Shown here: positions 35,627 through 44,555 of the stretch, piece by piece
Numbering within the stretch: position 1 is the first letter of the stretch
How the letters are laid out: each line of letters begins with the position of its first letter
From: Moduliflexus sp964602655
Lineage (GTDB): Bacteria; Moduliflexota; Moduliflexia; Moduliflexales; Moduliflexaceae
Length of the DNA: 64,000 bases
NCBI GenBank assembly: GCA_964602655.1
Contig: CAZRSF010000031.1
Location: 1-64,000, forward strand
Direction of reading: 5' to 3'
The notes under the pieces: generated by a model
Seen by the model: only the letters and a program-made list of their open reading frames with translations
Databases searched by the model: none
Told to the model about the DNA's origin: nothing
Position numbers and translations under genes: made by a program

Positions 35627-36409
35627 TTACCCTCCCGCGCTGGTATGGTGTTTCACCATCCGATGCCAGAACGCGACGCTGAAAACGAGAAAAAAGCCGC
35701 ACATCACGAAGCTGAACGCCATGCCCTCATGCGGTCTGCCCAATAAGACCGACGCCGGGAAAAACGCCATCATCGCAATGGGGATGACGGCGGTGAGAAA
35801 CAGTTGCACCCCTTTGCTGAAAATCGGCAGCGGATACAGTCCGAACATCGTTGTTGCGTTGAAAATCTCCCACATCCGGCCATTGCCAACCCATTTGAAC
35901 AGCAGACCGGAAAGGATGAGCGCGAACGAAAAAAACACGGATAACGCCGCGACGAAGATCAGTAAAAATTGACACCATTGCCAGAAGCCGGGAAATGGGA
36001 TATGCGCGAGCACCACGGCAAACATCGTCACGCCGCCGAACAGTTTTCCTAAATCTTCAATATCAACGCCGGTCGCAATGCTGAGAAACAAAATCGAACG
36101 CGGCCTGATCAGCAGCAAATCGAACGTGCCTTCGCGCACACGCTCCATCATATTCCACACGATGCCGAAGAAGAATGGAAACGCAATCCCTTTGACGAGG
36201 AGAAACACGGCCTGAATCATGAGCGCCTCGGACATCGTCCAGCCCGGAAAGGTCGAGCCGGAGCGATAAATCAGCACGGTGACGAAGGGCACAATCGCTT
36301 CGAAAAGCAGCATAATCGTCGCGCTGATGAACAAATCGGCGCGATACGCCATGCGCGACGCTAACGCGCATTGAAACGCCTGCCGATACACAGCAAAATT
36401 CGATATCAT
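35627..36409 (-). CDS. ABC-2 type permease (DUF990/PF06182 family)
   Basis: 260 residues from ATG 36409 (MISNFAVYRQ), which overlaps the end of the other permease gene by four bases; the longer upstream frame is a shadow. Six hydrophobic segments are seen, starting at ~22-50. The motif MMERVREGTFDLLLIRPRS near residue 90 is typical of ABC2_membrane_6 proteins. It should form a heterodimeric channel with the partner permease. Confidence 0.9.
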   Translation of the reverse strand: MISNFAVYRQAFQCALASRMAYRADLFISATIMLLFEAIVPFVTVLIYRSGSTFPGWTMSEALMIQAVFLLVKGIAFPFFFGIVWNMMERVREGTFDLLLIRPRSILFLSIATGVDIEDLGKLFGGVTMFAVVLAHIPFPGFWQWCQFLLIFVAALSVFFSFALILSGLLFKWVGNGRMWEIFNATTMFGLYPLPIFSKGVQLFLTAVIPIAMMAFFPASVLLGRPHEGMAFSFVMCGFFLVFSVAFWHRMVKHHTSAGG

Positions 36410-37263
36410 GCCCCGACCCCCGTAAAGCGCGTGATGCCGAAACGCCAGAGGATTTCTGAAACGCCGAACATCGCTAACGCGACAAGCGCTTGAATGCCGA
36501 CGATCTGCGGAATGCTCATGGAAATTCCGGCTAATTCGTATGAGCCGAGAAAGACGCGGATCGGCACATACGTGATAAATTGAAATGGCAGGAAAAAGAG
36601 CAGATATTGAAAGGCGTTCGGGAAAAAAATCAAGGGAATATACACGCCCGCGCAAATATCCCGAAAGATTAAAAACATCCGCTGTACGCCTTGCGTGCGA
36701 GTGAGCCAGAATCCGGCGATGCCGACGCAATAGTTAATCAGAAACATAATCAAAAAACTGAGCGAGATCGAAATTGCCGCCCAGAACGGATAGACCGGAA
36801 TCAACCGAATATGGAAGACGAAGACGAAAATCAGGTACATCGGGAAAAATTCGAAGGTCGCGCCTAAGAGCCGATGCCCGACTTTTTGCGACAGCGCGAA
36901 AAAACGATGCGACACCGGGCGCAGCATGAATGTGAGAAATTTGCCGGTGCGAATCAGCATTTGCAGATTCCAATCGGCGAAATCCATGATCAAATAATGA
37001 ATCATGGTCGTCGCGCTGTAATAGAGCAGCATTTGCTCGTAGGTCAGGCCATTGATCGTATCGCGTGTCGAAAAGAGCGCTTTCCAGATAAACACCTGCA
37101 CCAAAAAGAAGGTCGGCCCGATAAAAAGCGACACCAGCATGTGTGAGCGGTAGGCTGCCCACTCTTTATACGTTACGAAGGCGACCGCTTTCAGAATGGC
37201 AAACATCCGTCGGACGTTCGCAATAAACGAATTTGATGAAAGATGCGATATGACAGAATTCAT
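36406..37263 (-). CDS. ABC-2 type permease, partner of the exporter
   Basis: 285 residues from ATG 37263 (MNSVISHLSS). It has six membrane helices with the family-typical RTGKFLTFMLRPVSHRFFALSQKVGHRLLG stretch, which corresponds to the cytosolic coupling loop of PF06182 permeases. It is first of the three-gene operon. The gene-free stretch 37264-37486 upstream carries palindromes and probably the operon promoter. Confidence 0.9.
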   Translation of the reverse strand: MNSVISHLSSNSFIANVRRMFAILKAVAFVTYKEWAAYRSHMLVSLFIGPTFFLVQVFIWKALFSTRDTINGLTYEQMLLYYSATTMIHYLIMDFADWNLQMLIRTGKFLTFMLRPVSHRFFALSQKVGHRLLGATFEFFPMYLIFVFVFHIRLIPVYPFWAAISISLSFLIMFLINYCVGIAGFWLTRTQGVQRMFLIFRDICAGVYIPLIFFPNAFQYLLFFLPFQFITYVPIRVFLGSYELAGISMSIPQIVGIQALVALAMFGVSEILWRFGITRFTGVGA

Positions 37264-37346
37264 AATTTTCCCATAACGCCCCGATTCAGGGGCAGGACTG
37301 TTAAGCCCATCCCAACTCAAGGGCGCTTCAGCGTCCTTCGCCTTCG

Positions 37347-37447
37347 AGCCTGGCGATTTATCGCCAGGCTGACGAACCGTATGGTTTAGCAGCCCATTTT
37401 CCCGCCCGCTCTTTAACGATCCGCAGGGGCGTTCAATTGAACGCCCC
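37347..37447. repeat. Two intergenic palindromes
   Basis: A hairpin with arms AGCCTGGCGA/TCGCCAGGCT (37348-37371) and a perfect 22-base palindrome GGGGCGTTCAATTGAACGCCCC (37426-37447). They lie between the exporter operon start and the cysteine-rich gene end. No gene is seen in 37264-37486. Confidence 0.75.
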
Positions 37448-37486
37448 CTACAAGATTTTTACCGCAATTGGTATAAATACAGTCGC

Positions 37487-38038
37487 CTATTTCCAAATAG
37501 CATCACGGGGAATGATTTTCATCAGACACGCCGTGTCACCCATTTTTATACTTTGTAATAGCTCGACATCAACGTCACAGCCAAAGGCTTTTTCGAAAAG
37601 CACTTTACTATATCCTGTCGTACATTGACACCAGGTATTCGTCTCTAATCTACCGACTTCGGCAAGCATCGGACACGGGCAAAACGGAAATTGGAGATAG
37701 AGTTCCCCATTTTTGCAGGATAGGCCGGCGGCCTTTGCTTTGTCGTGGTTGGCAAATTCTTCTAAATCAGACGACGATTCAAGAAGCTCTTTCACCAACG
37801 CGAATTTTTCATCCATCCCATATCCACATTGACAGTTCATTCGAATCTGCTTCACGGTAGTCCGATCAAAGTGATTCTCTAATCTGTCCATGGTGGATTT
37901 CACCCATGTCGCATTATCCTCTAACGAAGAGAACTCCTGTTCTCCATGTACGATTTTTGCTGCGGTTTCATCGTTGCTCGCAGCTTTTATGGCGTCAAAA
38001 ATGACGTGCTCTTGGATTTTTCGAATATCAAACATCAT
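37487..38038 (-). CDS. Cysteine-rich hypothetical protein (DUF6144-like?)
   Basis: 183 residues from ATG 38038. Three Cys clusters (CQCGYGM at ~71-77, FPFCPCPM at ~118-125, WCQCTTGYS at ~136-144) suggest a metal or Fe-S site. The C-terminal ACLMKIIP resembles the end of V4R/hydrocarbon-sensor-like domains. There is no signal peptide or DNA-binding motif. I have no firm family; the DUF6144 name is a recollection, not a search result. Confidence 0.55.
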   Translation of the reverse strand: MMFDIRKIQEHVIFDAIKAASNDETAAKIVHGEQEFSSLEDNATWVKSTMDRLENHFDRTTVKQIRMNCQCGYGMDEKFALVKELLESSSDLEEFANHDKAKAAGLSCKNGELYLQFPFCPCPMLAEVGRLETNTWCQCTTGYSKVLFEKAFGCDVDVELLQSIKMGDTACLMKIIPRDAIWK

Positions 38039-38089
38039 AACACCTCAATTTCTTCATGTAATAAACGTGGTTATTTTCAACGGCGGCGT

Positions 38090-39214
38090 TTACTCGATTC
38101 CGCTCCATGCAATCGCGCGCGCGCCAGTCATATAGCGAGCGTGCCAGAAATCGAAGACTGTCGGCTGAAAATAGATGCAGATCATCTCTTCGACCGGATC
38201 GATAAACATGCCGCTCCAACGTGCGCCCTCATGTCCGAATGTGCCGGGCGATGTGAGCGGTTCTCTGTTCACTTCTATTCCAAGTCCGAATGGTTTGGCT
38301 TTGATGTTGCTGCCCCAGGTGTATGCCGGAACGCGATCAAGCTGATTGCGCGTCATCGCCTCGACCGTTTTCCGGCCAAGAAGGCGCTGACCATTGAATG
38401 TGCCTTTATTCAAGAGCATCTGCGCGAATTTCCATAAATCATACGGCGTCGAAGACAAGCCGCCCCCGGCGCACCAGGAAGGACTGAAGTCTTCGGTCGG
38501 CTCTTCATGCAGTTCCTTTTGATCGAATTCGTTCACGATGCCGACCTGATCGCGCAACTCTTTCGGCACGAGAAAGAACGAGCGCGTCATGCCGAGCGGA
38601 TCAAGGATATTGCGCTGAATATATTCCGTATAGGCCATGCCTGATGTGCGGGCGATGATTTCGCCTAAGAACCAAAACCCTTTGGAACAGTAATTCCAGG
38701 TTGTGCCGGTCGGATATTGCAGCGGCCCTTGCAACGCCCATTTGATCCAATTCTCCTTTGTCAAATCGGGACTCCGCCAGGCGCGCGGATACGGTTCCGT
38801 ATGTGCGCCAGGATCGGCTGGGAGGCCGGAGGTATGCGTCAACAGATGCGCAATTGCGATCCCTTCGTGCATCTTGGTCTGAAACTCCGGGAGAATCGTG
38901 CAAACCGGCTGTTCAAGCGCGAGTTTGCCCTGCTCGACCAATTGCATCAGGCCGACGGAGGTCAACGTTTTCGTGATCGACGCAATCCCGAACAGCGAAT
39001 CCGGTTGAAAATCCCCTTTTTCCTCAAGCCCGGACAGTTTGCCGACAGATTTCCAGGCGAACACCTTGCCGCGCCGCGCTAAGAGATAATTCGCGGCTTG
39101 AATCGGAGTTATTTCCACACATTCCATAAAAAACGCATCTAATTTTGTGATGACTTCAGGGCGAAAACCGACTTCCTGCGGCGTCGCCATTGTCTGACCA
39201 TTATGCATCTGCAT
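38090..39214 (-). CDS. Serine hydrolase of beta-lactamase/PBP fold (PF00144)
   Basis: 374 residues from ATG 39214 (AAGGAG 6 bases upstream). The nucleophile motif SxxK is SITK (in GIASITKTLTS), the Tyr motif is YCSKGF (usual YxN altered) and the C-terminal HxG is HEGARWSG. HLLTHTSGLP is the typical segment after the SxxK helix. No signal peptide, so it is probably a cytoplasmic esterase or peptidase rather than a resistance enzyme. Stand-alone between small unknown genes. Confidence 0.9.
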   Translation of the reverse strand: MQMHNGQTMATPQEVGFRPEVITKLDAFFMECVEITPIQAANYLLARRGKVFAWKSVGKLSGLEEKGDFQPDSLFGIASITKTLTSVGLMQLVEQGKLALEQPVCTILPEFQTKMHEGIAIAHLLTHTSGLPADPGAHTEPYPRAWRSPDLTKENWIKWALQGPLQYPTGTTWNYCSKGFWFLGEIIARTSGMAYTEYIQRNILDPLGMTRSFFLVPKELRDQVGIVNEFDQKELHEEPTEDFSPSWCAGGGLSSTPYDLWKFAQMLLNKGTFNGQRLLGRKTVEAMTRNQLDRVPAYTWGSNIKAKPFGLGIEVNREPLTSPGTFGHEGARWSGMFIDPVEEMICIYFQPTVFDFWHARYMTGARAIAWSGIE

Positions 39215-39228
39215 AAGCTTCTCCTTTT

Positions 39229-39504
39229 TTACGGGATTATTAGTTTCATTAACGGAAAAAAGCTTTCTATCTTTTTAAAATCAGGGAAAAGCGCTGCAAA
39301 CATCCGTTTAACGCTGAACGTGTTGCTCAATGCGCTCACATCCGCCTGCCTCGCGATCTCCTGACGCTGACATCCGACCTGGAAATTCGTAAATATATCA
39401 TCTCCATCAGCAACACAAGAAGAATGTGATGTTTGCGCCGGTTGAATGTCCTGATGATCATTTTTTTTGATTTCGGATCGAAAATCTGTGATAATCGCTT
39501 CCAT
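39229..39504 (-). CDS. Small hypothetical protein
   Basis: 91 residues if translation starts at ATG 39504, which has AAGGAA at a good distance; a second ATG (39528) is also possible. The sequence is polar with two Cys and a hydrophobic C-terminal end. It follows the divergent inverted repeat at 39547-39570. I recognise no family and its coding status is uncertain. Confidence 0.4.
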   Translation of the reverse strand: MEAIITDFRSEIKKNDHQDIQPAQTSHSSCVADGDDIFTNFQVGCQRQEIARQADVSALSNTFSVKRMFAALFPDFKKIESFFPLMKLIIP

Positions 39505-39546
39505 AATCGTGATTTCCTTGTGTTCCATGTTCTTTATGATGATTTC

Positions 39547-39570
39547 CTTGACAGAATTACTCCTGTCAAG
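39547..39570. promoter_or_regulatory. Inverted repeat with TTGACA boxes facing both ways
   Basis: CTTGACAG (39547-39554) and CTGTCAAG (39563-39570) form an inverted repeat with an 8-base loop. TTGACA appears once on each strand, in the space between the small minus-strand gene and the large SARP-like gene. It may be an operator or overlapping promoters; no good -10 box is seen. Confidence 0.4.
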
Positions 39571-39669
39571 ATTTCTTAAACAGTACACAACATATAGTGT
39601 TCCCGTTCCCGAATCGTTCCCTGAACGTTCCAAATCACAAAACATTCGAAAAACACGAAAATTTTTTAC

Positions 39670-42600
39670 ATGCGCGACACATCCTCGCTCAAACTATGGT
39701 TGTTCGGCAGCCCGCAAGTCGAACTGAACGGCAAGCGCATCGAACTGGACACCAGAAAATCGGTCGCATTATTGGCGTATCTGGCAATCAATCGGCAAAC
39801 GCACAGCCGGGAAAAGCTCGTCAGCCTGTTCTGGCCGGAATCCCCAACAGCGCAAGCGTTTACGAGTCTGCGCAAAACCATCTGGTCGCTCAAGCAGCGC
39901 TTGACAGATTCCTGGTTCGATATTCGCCGCCAGTCTGTCGAACTCAGAACGAACGCCGGAGTCTGGGTGGATATTCACTCGTTCGACCGCGCCCTGAAAG
40001 CTGGCGAAGGGCATGGTCATGCGCCTTCTGCCCCCTGCGTCGAATGTCTGCCGTCATTGCTGCAAGCGATAGAACTGTATCGTGATGATTTCTTGCGTGG
40101 TTTTACGCTGCCGGACAGTCCGTCATTTGACGATTGGCAATTTTTTCATGCGGACATTTTACGAGATCGTTTTATCGAAGCGTTGAAACGGGTCATCCAC
40201 CATCATGCTGCTCGCCAGGAATTTGCTCCCGCCATTTCTTACGCACAACGCTGGCTCGCGGCTTCGCCCGCCGAAGAAACCGCGCACCGGGAGTTAATGC
40301 GGTTGTACGCGCTGAATCATCAGCGTGCCGCCGCGTTGCAGCAGTATCAGGATTGCGTTCGCATTCTGAAAGCGGAATTTGACGCCGAGCCGGAACAGCA
40401 GACGCAAGAACTGTTCGAAGCGATGTTGAGTCAGGATGGCGCGGCGGCGTTGCAGGAACAACACGTTACTGAGGTGAATATTCGCCGTGAATCCAGCCCC
40501 GTTCGCGCTCGCGGCATCTTTCAACTGACCGCCTTTATCGGCAGAACCCGCGAGCTTGAGGCAATTCACGCCATGCTGCGTCGTCCGGATTGCCGCCTGC
40601 TGACGCTTTTAGGCATGGGGGGAATCGGCAAAACGCGCATCGCGGAACAGCTTGTCTCAACAATGATCGCCGACTACGCCGACGGCGTTTATTTCGTGCC
40701 GCTTGCGCCGTTGTCGTCGTCCGAGCAGATTGCGCCGACAATAGCCGAGACGCTGCGCTGCCAGCCTTCGGCTGAAGAAGATGCTTTGAATGCGTTGCTG
40801 CAATTTCTTTCGACTAAAAAACTGCTGCTGATTCTTGATAACGCCGAGCATCTGCTGGCTGGCGTCGAGGTGTTCGCGCAATGTCTGCAAGCTGCTCCGG
40901 CGATTCAATTGGTTGTCACGTCACGCGAACGGCTGAATTTGAGCGGCGAATGGGTCTATGAAATTCGCGGGTTGTCGTATCCCGATGCCTCAACGCTTGC
41001 GGGAATGACGCCTGAAGAGGTCGAGCAGCGCTATGACGCGGTGCGATTCCTGACGCATTCGGCACGGCGGCAGCATCCCGATTTTGCCGTTTCGGAAGCG
41101 AATCTGCCGCAATTGCTGCAACTTTGCCGGTTTGCTGATGGGATGCCATTGGCGCTGGAGTTGGCGGCGTCGTGGTGTCATATCCTGTCATGCGACCAGC
41201 TTGTCGCGGAAATCGGTCAATCGTTAGATGTGTTGACTTCGCGCTCGCCAAACAGTCCAGCGCGTCATCAAAGCGTGCGGGCGGTGTTCGATTCACTCTG
41301 GATTCGCCTGTCAACTCAGGAACAACGGCGGCTGCGCCAGCTTTCGATGTTTCAGGGGAGTTTCGACGCCGTTGAAGCCGAGGCGATCACAGGCGCATCG
41401 CTGCCGCAGTTGGCCGTATTCGTGGATCGAGCGCTTGTGCAAAGTTACGCCAACGGACGGTTTGCGCTCCATCCGCTGCTGCAAAGGTTCCTCTCGGAAA
41501 AACGGCAGGATGAGCCGGATGAGGAAGCCGCGCTTATCGAGCGTTTCTGCGGCTGGTACGAACGTTTTGCCGCCGTACAGGGCGAGATGCTGAAAAACGA
41601 CCGTCAGCAGGCCGCACTATCGGCGATGATGATCGCTTCTCCCAATATTCGGCAGACGTGGGAATTGACGGCGGCGCAGCACAACTTGCTGCGCCTTCAG
41701 GCCATGCTGCCGCATCTTGCCCTGTTTTACGAGATGGCGAATCGCCTGCAAGAAGGCCGCGACGTGTTTCAACTCGCGTTGACGGCCTGTCTTCAGCGAC
41801 AGCCCGCCCACCTGTTCTGCGCTCAATTGATCGTACATATTGCCGCCTGTTCGCGCTATAACGTGTATAATGCGGAAACGTCACCCGACTATCAACAGGC
41901 ATTGCAACGCCTCCGAACCTCCGGCGCGGCGACCTCAGCCTATACCTATTTCTGGATCGGCTGCTTGAAAACCTGGTATCGCCAGCAAAACGACGATACC
42001 GCCGAGTGGATCGCGCTGCTCGACGCATTGGCAGCGCAAAGCGGCGACCGCTGGGAGATGGCGTTAGCGGCGTTTTTGCGCGGCGAATGGCATTATCAGG
42101 CGTCGTCGGGCAGAGAAATCGCGCAGACGTGCTTTCAGCGGGCATTGACCTGTAGAGAGCAGCTTGGCGACCGTTGGGGGCAAACGGCGGCGTTAAATTC
42201 GTTAGGGCATGTCGCGCTGATTTCTGGTCGGTATCGCGAAGCGCGTCATTTCCACGAAGAAGCGTTGCGCATGTCGCAGGAATTACGCGACGGGCATGGC
42301 ATGGCCTGGTCGAAAGCGCAATTAGGCGAAATCGCGATGCTGCTGGGCGATTATCAACGCGCCTGGACGTTGCAGCGCGAATCTCACGCGATTGTCGTCC
42401 AGTTGGGATGTCAGGGATTAGCGGCGTGGCGGCTCAGCGCCTGCGGTTTTCTGCTGATGATTCAGGGGCAGTATGAGGACGCGGAAACCTATTTCCAGCA
42501 AAGCCTGGCGATTTTCCAGCGCTTGCGCCATCCTGAAGGTCAACCTGCCCAATTATTCAATCTTGCCGGACTCCGTTTGCGAACCGGGCAGATCGAAGTA

Positions 42601-43029
42601 GCAGCGGCGTTGGTCGGAAAAAGCCGCCTGATTGCTTCGTCCGCATCCGATCCCTACCTCGAAACATGGCTTTGTTATGCCGATAGCAAAATCAGCGCCG
42701 CGTCAGGACAAAAAAAATCGGCATGGGAAGAGTTGCTTCAGGCGATTGATATGGCTGCGCAACGCCGCTATTTGGGGATGTTGCTGGAATTTCTCGCCGA
42801 GGCGGGCGATATGCTGTTGCCAACCGCGAACGCAGCGCTCGGCCTTGAAACGCTCGCGTTTGTGGCGCAGTACGACGCCACGCCGTTTTATGCCAGACAA
42901 CAGGCGAAAACGGCATTGGCACGGCAGCAGAAGGCGGTATCCCCAAATGCGCCTCATCTTGCCGTCGCCGCCGGTCAAGCCGCCACCCTCGACCAGATTG
43001 TCGGATGTCTTCGCGCTGTGACGCTATAA
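39670..43029 (+). CDS. SARP/AfsR-like regulator with NTPase and tetratricopeptide repeats
   Basis: 1119 residues. Residues ~8-100 are a winged-helix OmpR-like DNA-binding domain (LKLWLFGSPQVELNGKRI), ~110-250 the bacterial transcriptional activation (BTAD) domain, ~285-560 an NB-ARC/STAND NTPase with P-loop GMGGIGKT (315-322), Walker B LLLILDNAEHL and sensor VTSRERL. The C-terminal half (~600-1090) is TPR-like, with repeats such as GQTAALNSLGHVALISGRYREARHFHEEAL. It is a large STAND regulator expected to oligomerise on a ligand and activate genes. The target is unknown, and no polyketide or antibiotic genes are in the window. Confidence 0.92.
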   Translation: MRDTSSLKLWLFGSPQVELNGKRIELDTRKSVALLAYLAINRQTHSREKLVSLFWPESPTAQAFTSLRKTIWSLKQRLTDSWFDIRRQSVELRTNAGVWVDIHSFDRALKAGEGHGHAPSAPCVECLPSLLQAIELYRDDFLRGFTLPDSPSFDDWQFFHADILRDRFIEALKRVIHHHAARQEFAPAISYAQRWLAASPAEETAHRELMRLYALNHQRAAALQQYQDCVRILKAEFDAEPEQQTQELFEAMLSQDGAAALQEQHVTEVNIRRESSPVRARGIFQLTAFIGRTRELEAIHAMLRRPDCRLLTLLGMGGIGKTRIAEQLVSTMIADYADGVYFVPLAPLSSSEQIAPTIAETLRCQPSAEEDALNALLQFLSTKKLLLILDNAEHLLAGVEVFAQCLQAAPAIQLVVTSRERLNLSGEWVYEIRGLSYPDASTLAGMTPEEVEQRYDAVRFLTHSARRQHPDFAVSEANLPQLLQLCRFADGMPLALELAASWCHILSCDQLVAEIGQSLDVLTSRSPNSPARHQSVRAVFDSLWIRLSTQEQRRLRQLSMFQGSFDAVEAEAITGASLPQLAVFVDRALVQSYANGRFALHPLLQRFLSEKRQDEPDEEAALIERFCGWYERFAAVQGEMLKNDRQQAALSAMMIASPNIRQTWELTAAQHNLLRLQAMLPHLALFYEMANRLQEGRDVFQLALTACLQRQPAHLFCAQLIVHIAACSRYNVYNAETSPDYQQALQRLRTSGAATSAYTYFWIGCLKTWYRQQNDDTAEWIALLDALAAQSGDRWEMALAAFLRGEWHYQASSGREIAQTCFQRALTCREQLGDRWGQTAALNSLGHVALISGRYREARHFHEEALRMSQELRDGHGMAWSKAQLGEIAMLLGDYQRAWTLQRESHAIVVQLGCQGLAAWRLSACGFLLMIQGQYEDAETYFQQSLAIFQRLRHPEGQPAQLFNLAGLRLRTGQIEVAAALVGKSRLIASSASDPYLETWLCYADSKISAASGQKKSAWEELLQAIDMAAQRRYLGMLLEFLAEAGDMLLPTANAALGLETLAFVAQYDATPFYARQQAKTALARQQKAVSPNAPHLAVAAGQAATLDQIVGCLRAVTL

Positions 43030-43073
43030 GCTGCGTGGCGCAAACGGGAAAATACTTGACATTGCAAAACAGA

Positions 43074-43150
43074 GTTGTCAGACACTTCGCAAGTGTCTGA
43101 CAACTATTGGGAAGTTTAGCCCTGTCAGGGTTTCGAACCCTGACAGGGCT
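43074..43150. repeat. Pair of palindromes, reversed order of the 33216-33300 pair
   Basis: GTTGTCAGACACTT/AAGTGTCTGACAAC (43074-43104, 14-bp arms, 3-base loop) is followed by AGCCCTGTCAGGGTTTCGAACCCTGACAGGGCT (43118-43150). The same two families sit side by side at 33216-33300 in the opposite order. Confidence 0.85.
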
Positions 43151-43169
43151 GAAAAAGGAGAACGAGGTT

Positions 43170-43367
43170 ATGAACGAAACTCTGTAGCCGCTTCCGCCGG
43201 GCGCGTCGGCGGATGATCTCAAACAGTTCGGAAAAAAGCTCAAAACGTTTGCGCTGTTCCCAAATCGCGCAGATATATGCTTGACAACGGATAGACAGAA
43301 AATATATTTGTTCTATAGGGCGATGATATTTTATCGATGTGATGATGTTCTCATGTTCATGGCGTGA
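43170..43367 (+). pseudogene. Possible decayed gene with early stop (weak DapF-like resemblance)
   Basis: A good ribosome site (AAAGGAGAACGAGG) and ATG 43170 open a frame with a TAG at codon 6. Reading on, the codons give PLPPGASADDLKQFGKKL and FALFPNRADI, vaguely like a segment of diaminopimelate epimerase (FPNR...). It ends at 43367. This could be chance. The rest of the 334-base gene-free stretch 43030-43363 holds palindromes. Confidence 0.25.
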
Positions 43368-43390
43368 TTTCGGGGTGGAAACAACTGTTT

Positions 43391-43669
43391 ATGCCTGAAT
43401 TATCAAGGTTTTTTGGCATTGTGATTTCCATGTATCGCGAATTGGGAGGCAGACATCATTACCCGCATATTCATGCTGACTATGGCGGAGCGAAGGCGGT
43501 GTTTCACATCGAGACATCTGCGTTAATAGAGGGAACATTCCCTACGAAAGAAAGAAAACTCGTCGAAGCATGGATCGAAATTCATCAAGCTGAATTGCTC
43601 GCGAATTGGCATATTTTGAATACGTTAGCAGGAACGCCAGGCTTTGCGAAAATTCCGCCGCTGACATAA
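43391..43669 (+). CDS. DUF4160 family protein
   Basis: 92 residues from ATG 43391 (MPELSRFFG). The sequence SRFFGIVISMYRELGGRHHYPHIHADYGGAKAVF is the DUF4160 signature, whose conserved HHxPHxH pattern could bind metal. DUF4160 and DUF2442 genes commonly occur side by side, as here, and are thought to be toxin-antitoxin-like. It is 22 bases ahead of the DUF2442 start. Confidence 0.85.
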   Translation: MPELSRFFGIVISMYRELGGRHHYPHIHADYGGAKAVFHIETSALIEGTFPTKERKLVEAWIEIHQAELLANWHILNTLAGTPGFAKIPPLT

Positions 43670-43691
43670 AAAATTGACTGAGGAGCATTCT

Positions 43692-44078
43692 ATGAGTCAT
43701 TTGACAGATTGGGTCATCCTTCGTTTCGAGCAGATCGCGCCGTTGACGTTAAAATTATATTTTGCTGACCAGACAACACAACTGATCGATTTCGAACCGG
43801 TCTTGCGAGGCGACTGGCTGAAACCTTTACGTGATCCGGAGTATTTCAAGCAAGTTCGGCTTAATGACGTCGGGAATTTGGAATGGCCGGATGGACAGGA
43901 TTTTAACCCAGAAGCCCTTCATGATTGGCCTGCCTTCGAACAGAGCTATATTCAGGATGGACAACGCATAGAACAGGTGAAGAGTTCTGGTCATGCTGTT
44001 CGCGCACAGCATACTCGAGCATCCGAACCTCGTCATCGTTCGCAGCATTCGCATCCTGTAAAAGCTGGCGCAGAGTAG
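43692..44078 (+). CDS. DUF2442 family protein
   Basis: 128 residues from ATG 43692 (GAGGAG upstream). The core (LKLYFADQTTQLIDFEPVLRGDWLKPLRDPEYFKQVRL, then GNLEWPDGQDFNPEALHD) is DUF2442. The family usually ends near here; this copy has an extra polar tail of ~40 residues rich in His, Arg and Ser, which may be a frameshifted or added end. It is the second gene of the DUF4160/DUF2442 pair. Confidence 0.82.
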   Translation: MSHLTDWVILRFEQIAPLTLKLYFADQTTQLIDFEPVLRGDWLKPLRDPEYFKQVRLNDVGNLEWPDGQDFNPEALHDWPAFEQSYIQDGQRIEQVKSSGHAVRAQHTRASEPRHRSQHSHPVKAGAE

Positions 44079-44198
44079 AAGAATTTCTTGTCGAAATGCC
44101 GGATTGCATGGGTGTTTAATTGAACGATTCCCTGATGGAAATCCATATTCCCAGTTGTCCGAGAGTTTATCATCCCAACCTCCTGCCGCATAAATTTC

Positions 44199-44227
44199 TT
44201 GACATTCTCTCGGAGAATGCCTATTTA
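44199..44227 (+). promoter_or_regulatory. Candidate promoter of VapBC module
   Basis: TTGACA at 44199-44204, 17-base spacing and TATTTA at 44222-44227, ~70 bases before the antitoxin ATG. The spacer contains the short inverted repeat TTCTC...GAGAA, a plausible antitoxin operator. Confidence 0.45.
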
Positions 44228-44297
44228 TTTTCTGCCTGCATTCAACTCCTCTCGCCGCATCGAATCAAAACAGCAGCATGAACCGAGCGAGGATATT

Positions 44298-44555
44298 ATG
44301 GAAGCCATTCGACTGATCACGCAAGTGATGGATAGTCAGGTAAACATCGAGGTGCCTTACCACCTGAACGATACAGAGGTGGAAGTGATTATTCTGCCGA
44401 TTGATGCGACCCCTGCCGCCACCGTTGCGCCGAAACGCGATAAATCGGCGTTTCTGCAATTTCTGAAAGACGGCCCGACATTCAGCGATCAGGAACTCGA
44501 ACATATCGAAGATGTCAAAAAGGAGTTCAGCCATTGGACACTCGACGCGTTTTGA
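44298..44555 (+). CDS. Antitoxin of VapBC-type module
   Basis: 85 residues from ATG 44298 (GCGAGGATATT upstream). The N-terminal strands (VNIEVPYHLNDTEVEVIILPID) and the acidic C-terminal helix (FSDQELEHIEDVKKEFSHW) fit small antitoxins paired with PIN-domain toxins. It overlaps the toxin gene by 22 bases. Its DNA-binding family cannot be named. Confidence 0.72.
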   Translation: MEAIRLITQVMDSQVNIEVPYHLNDTEVEVIILPIDATPAATVAPKRDKSAFLQFLKDGPTFSDQELEHIEDVKKEFSHWTLDAF

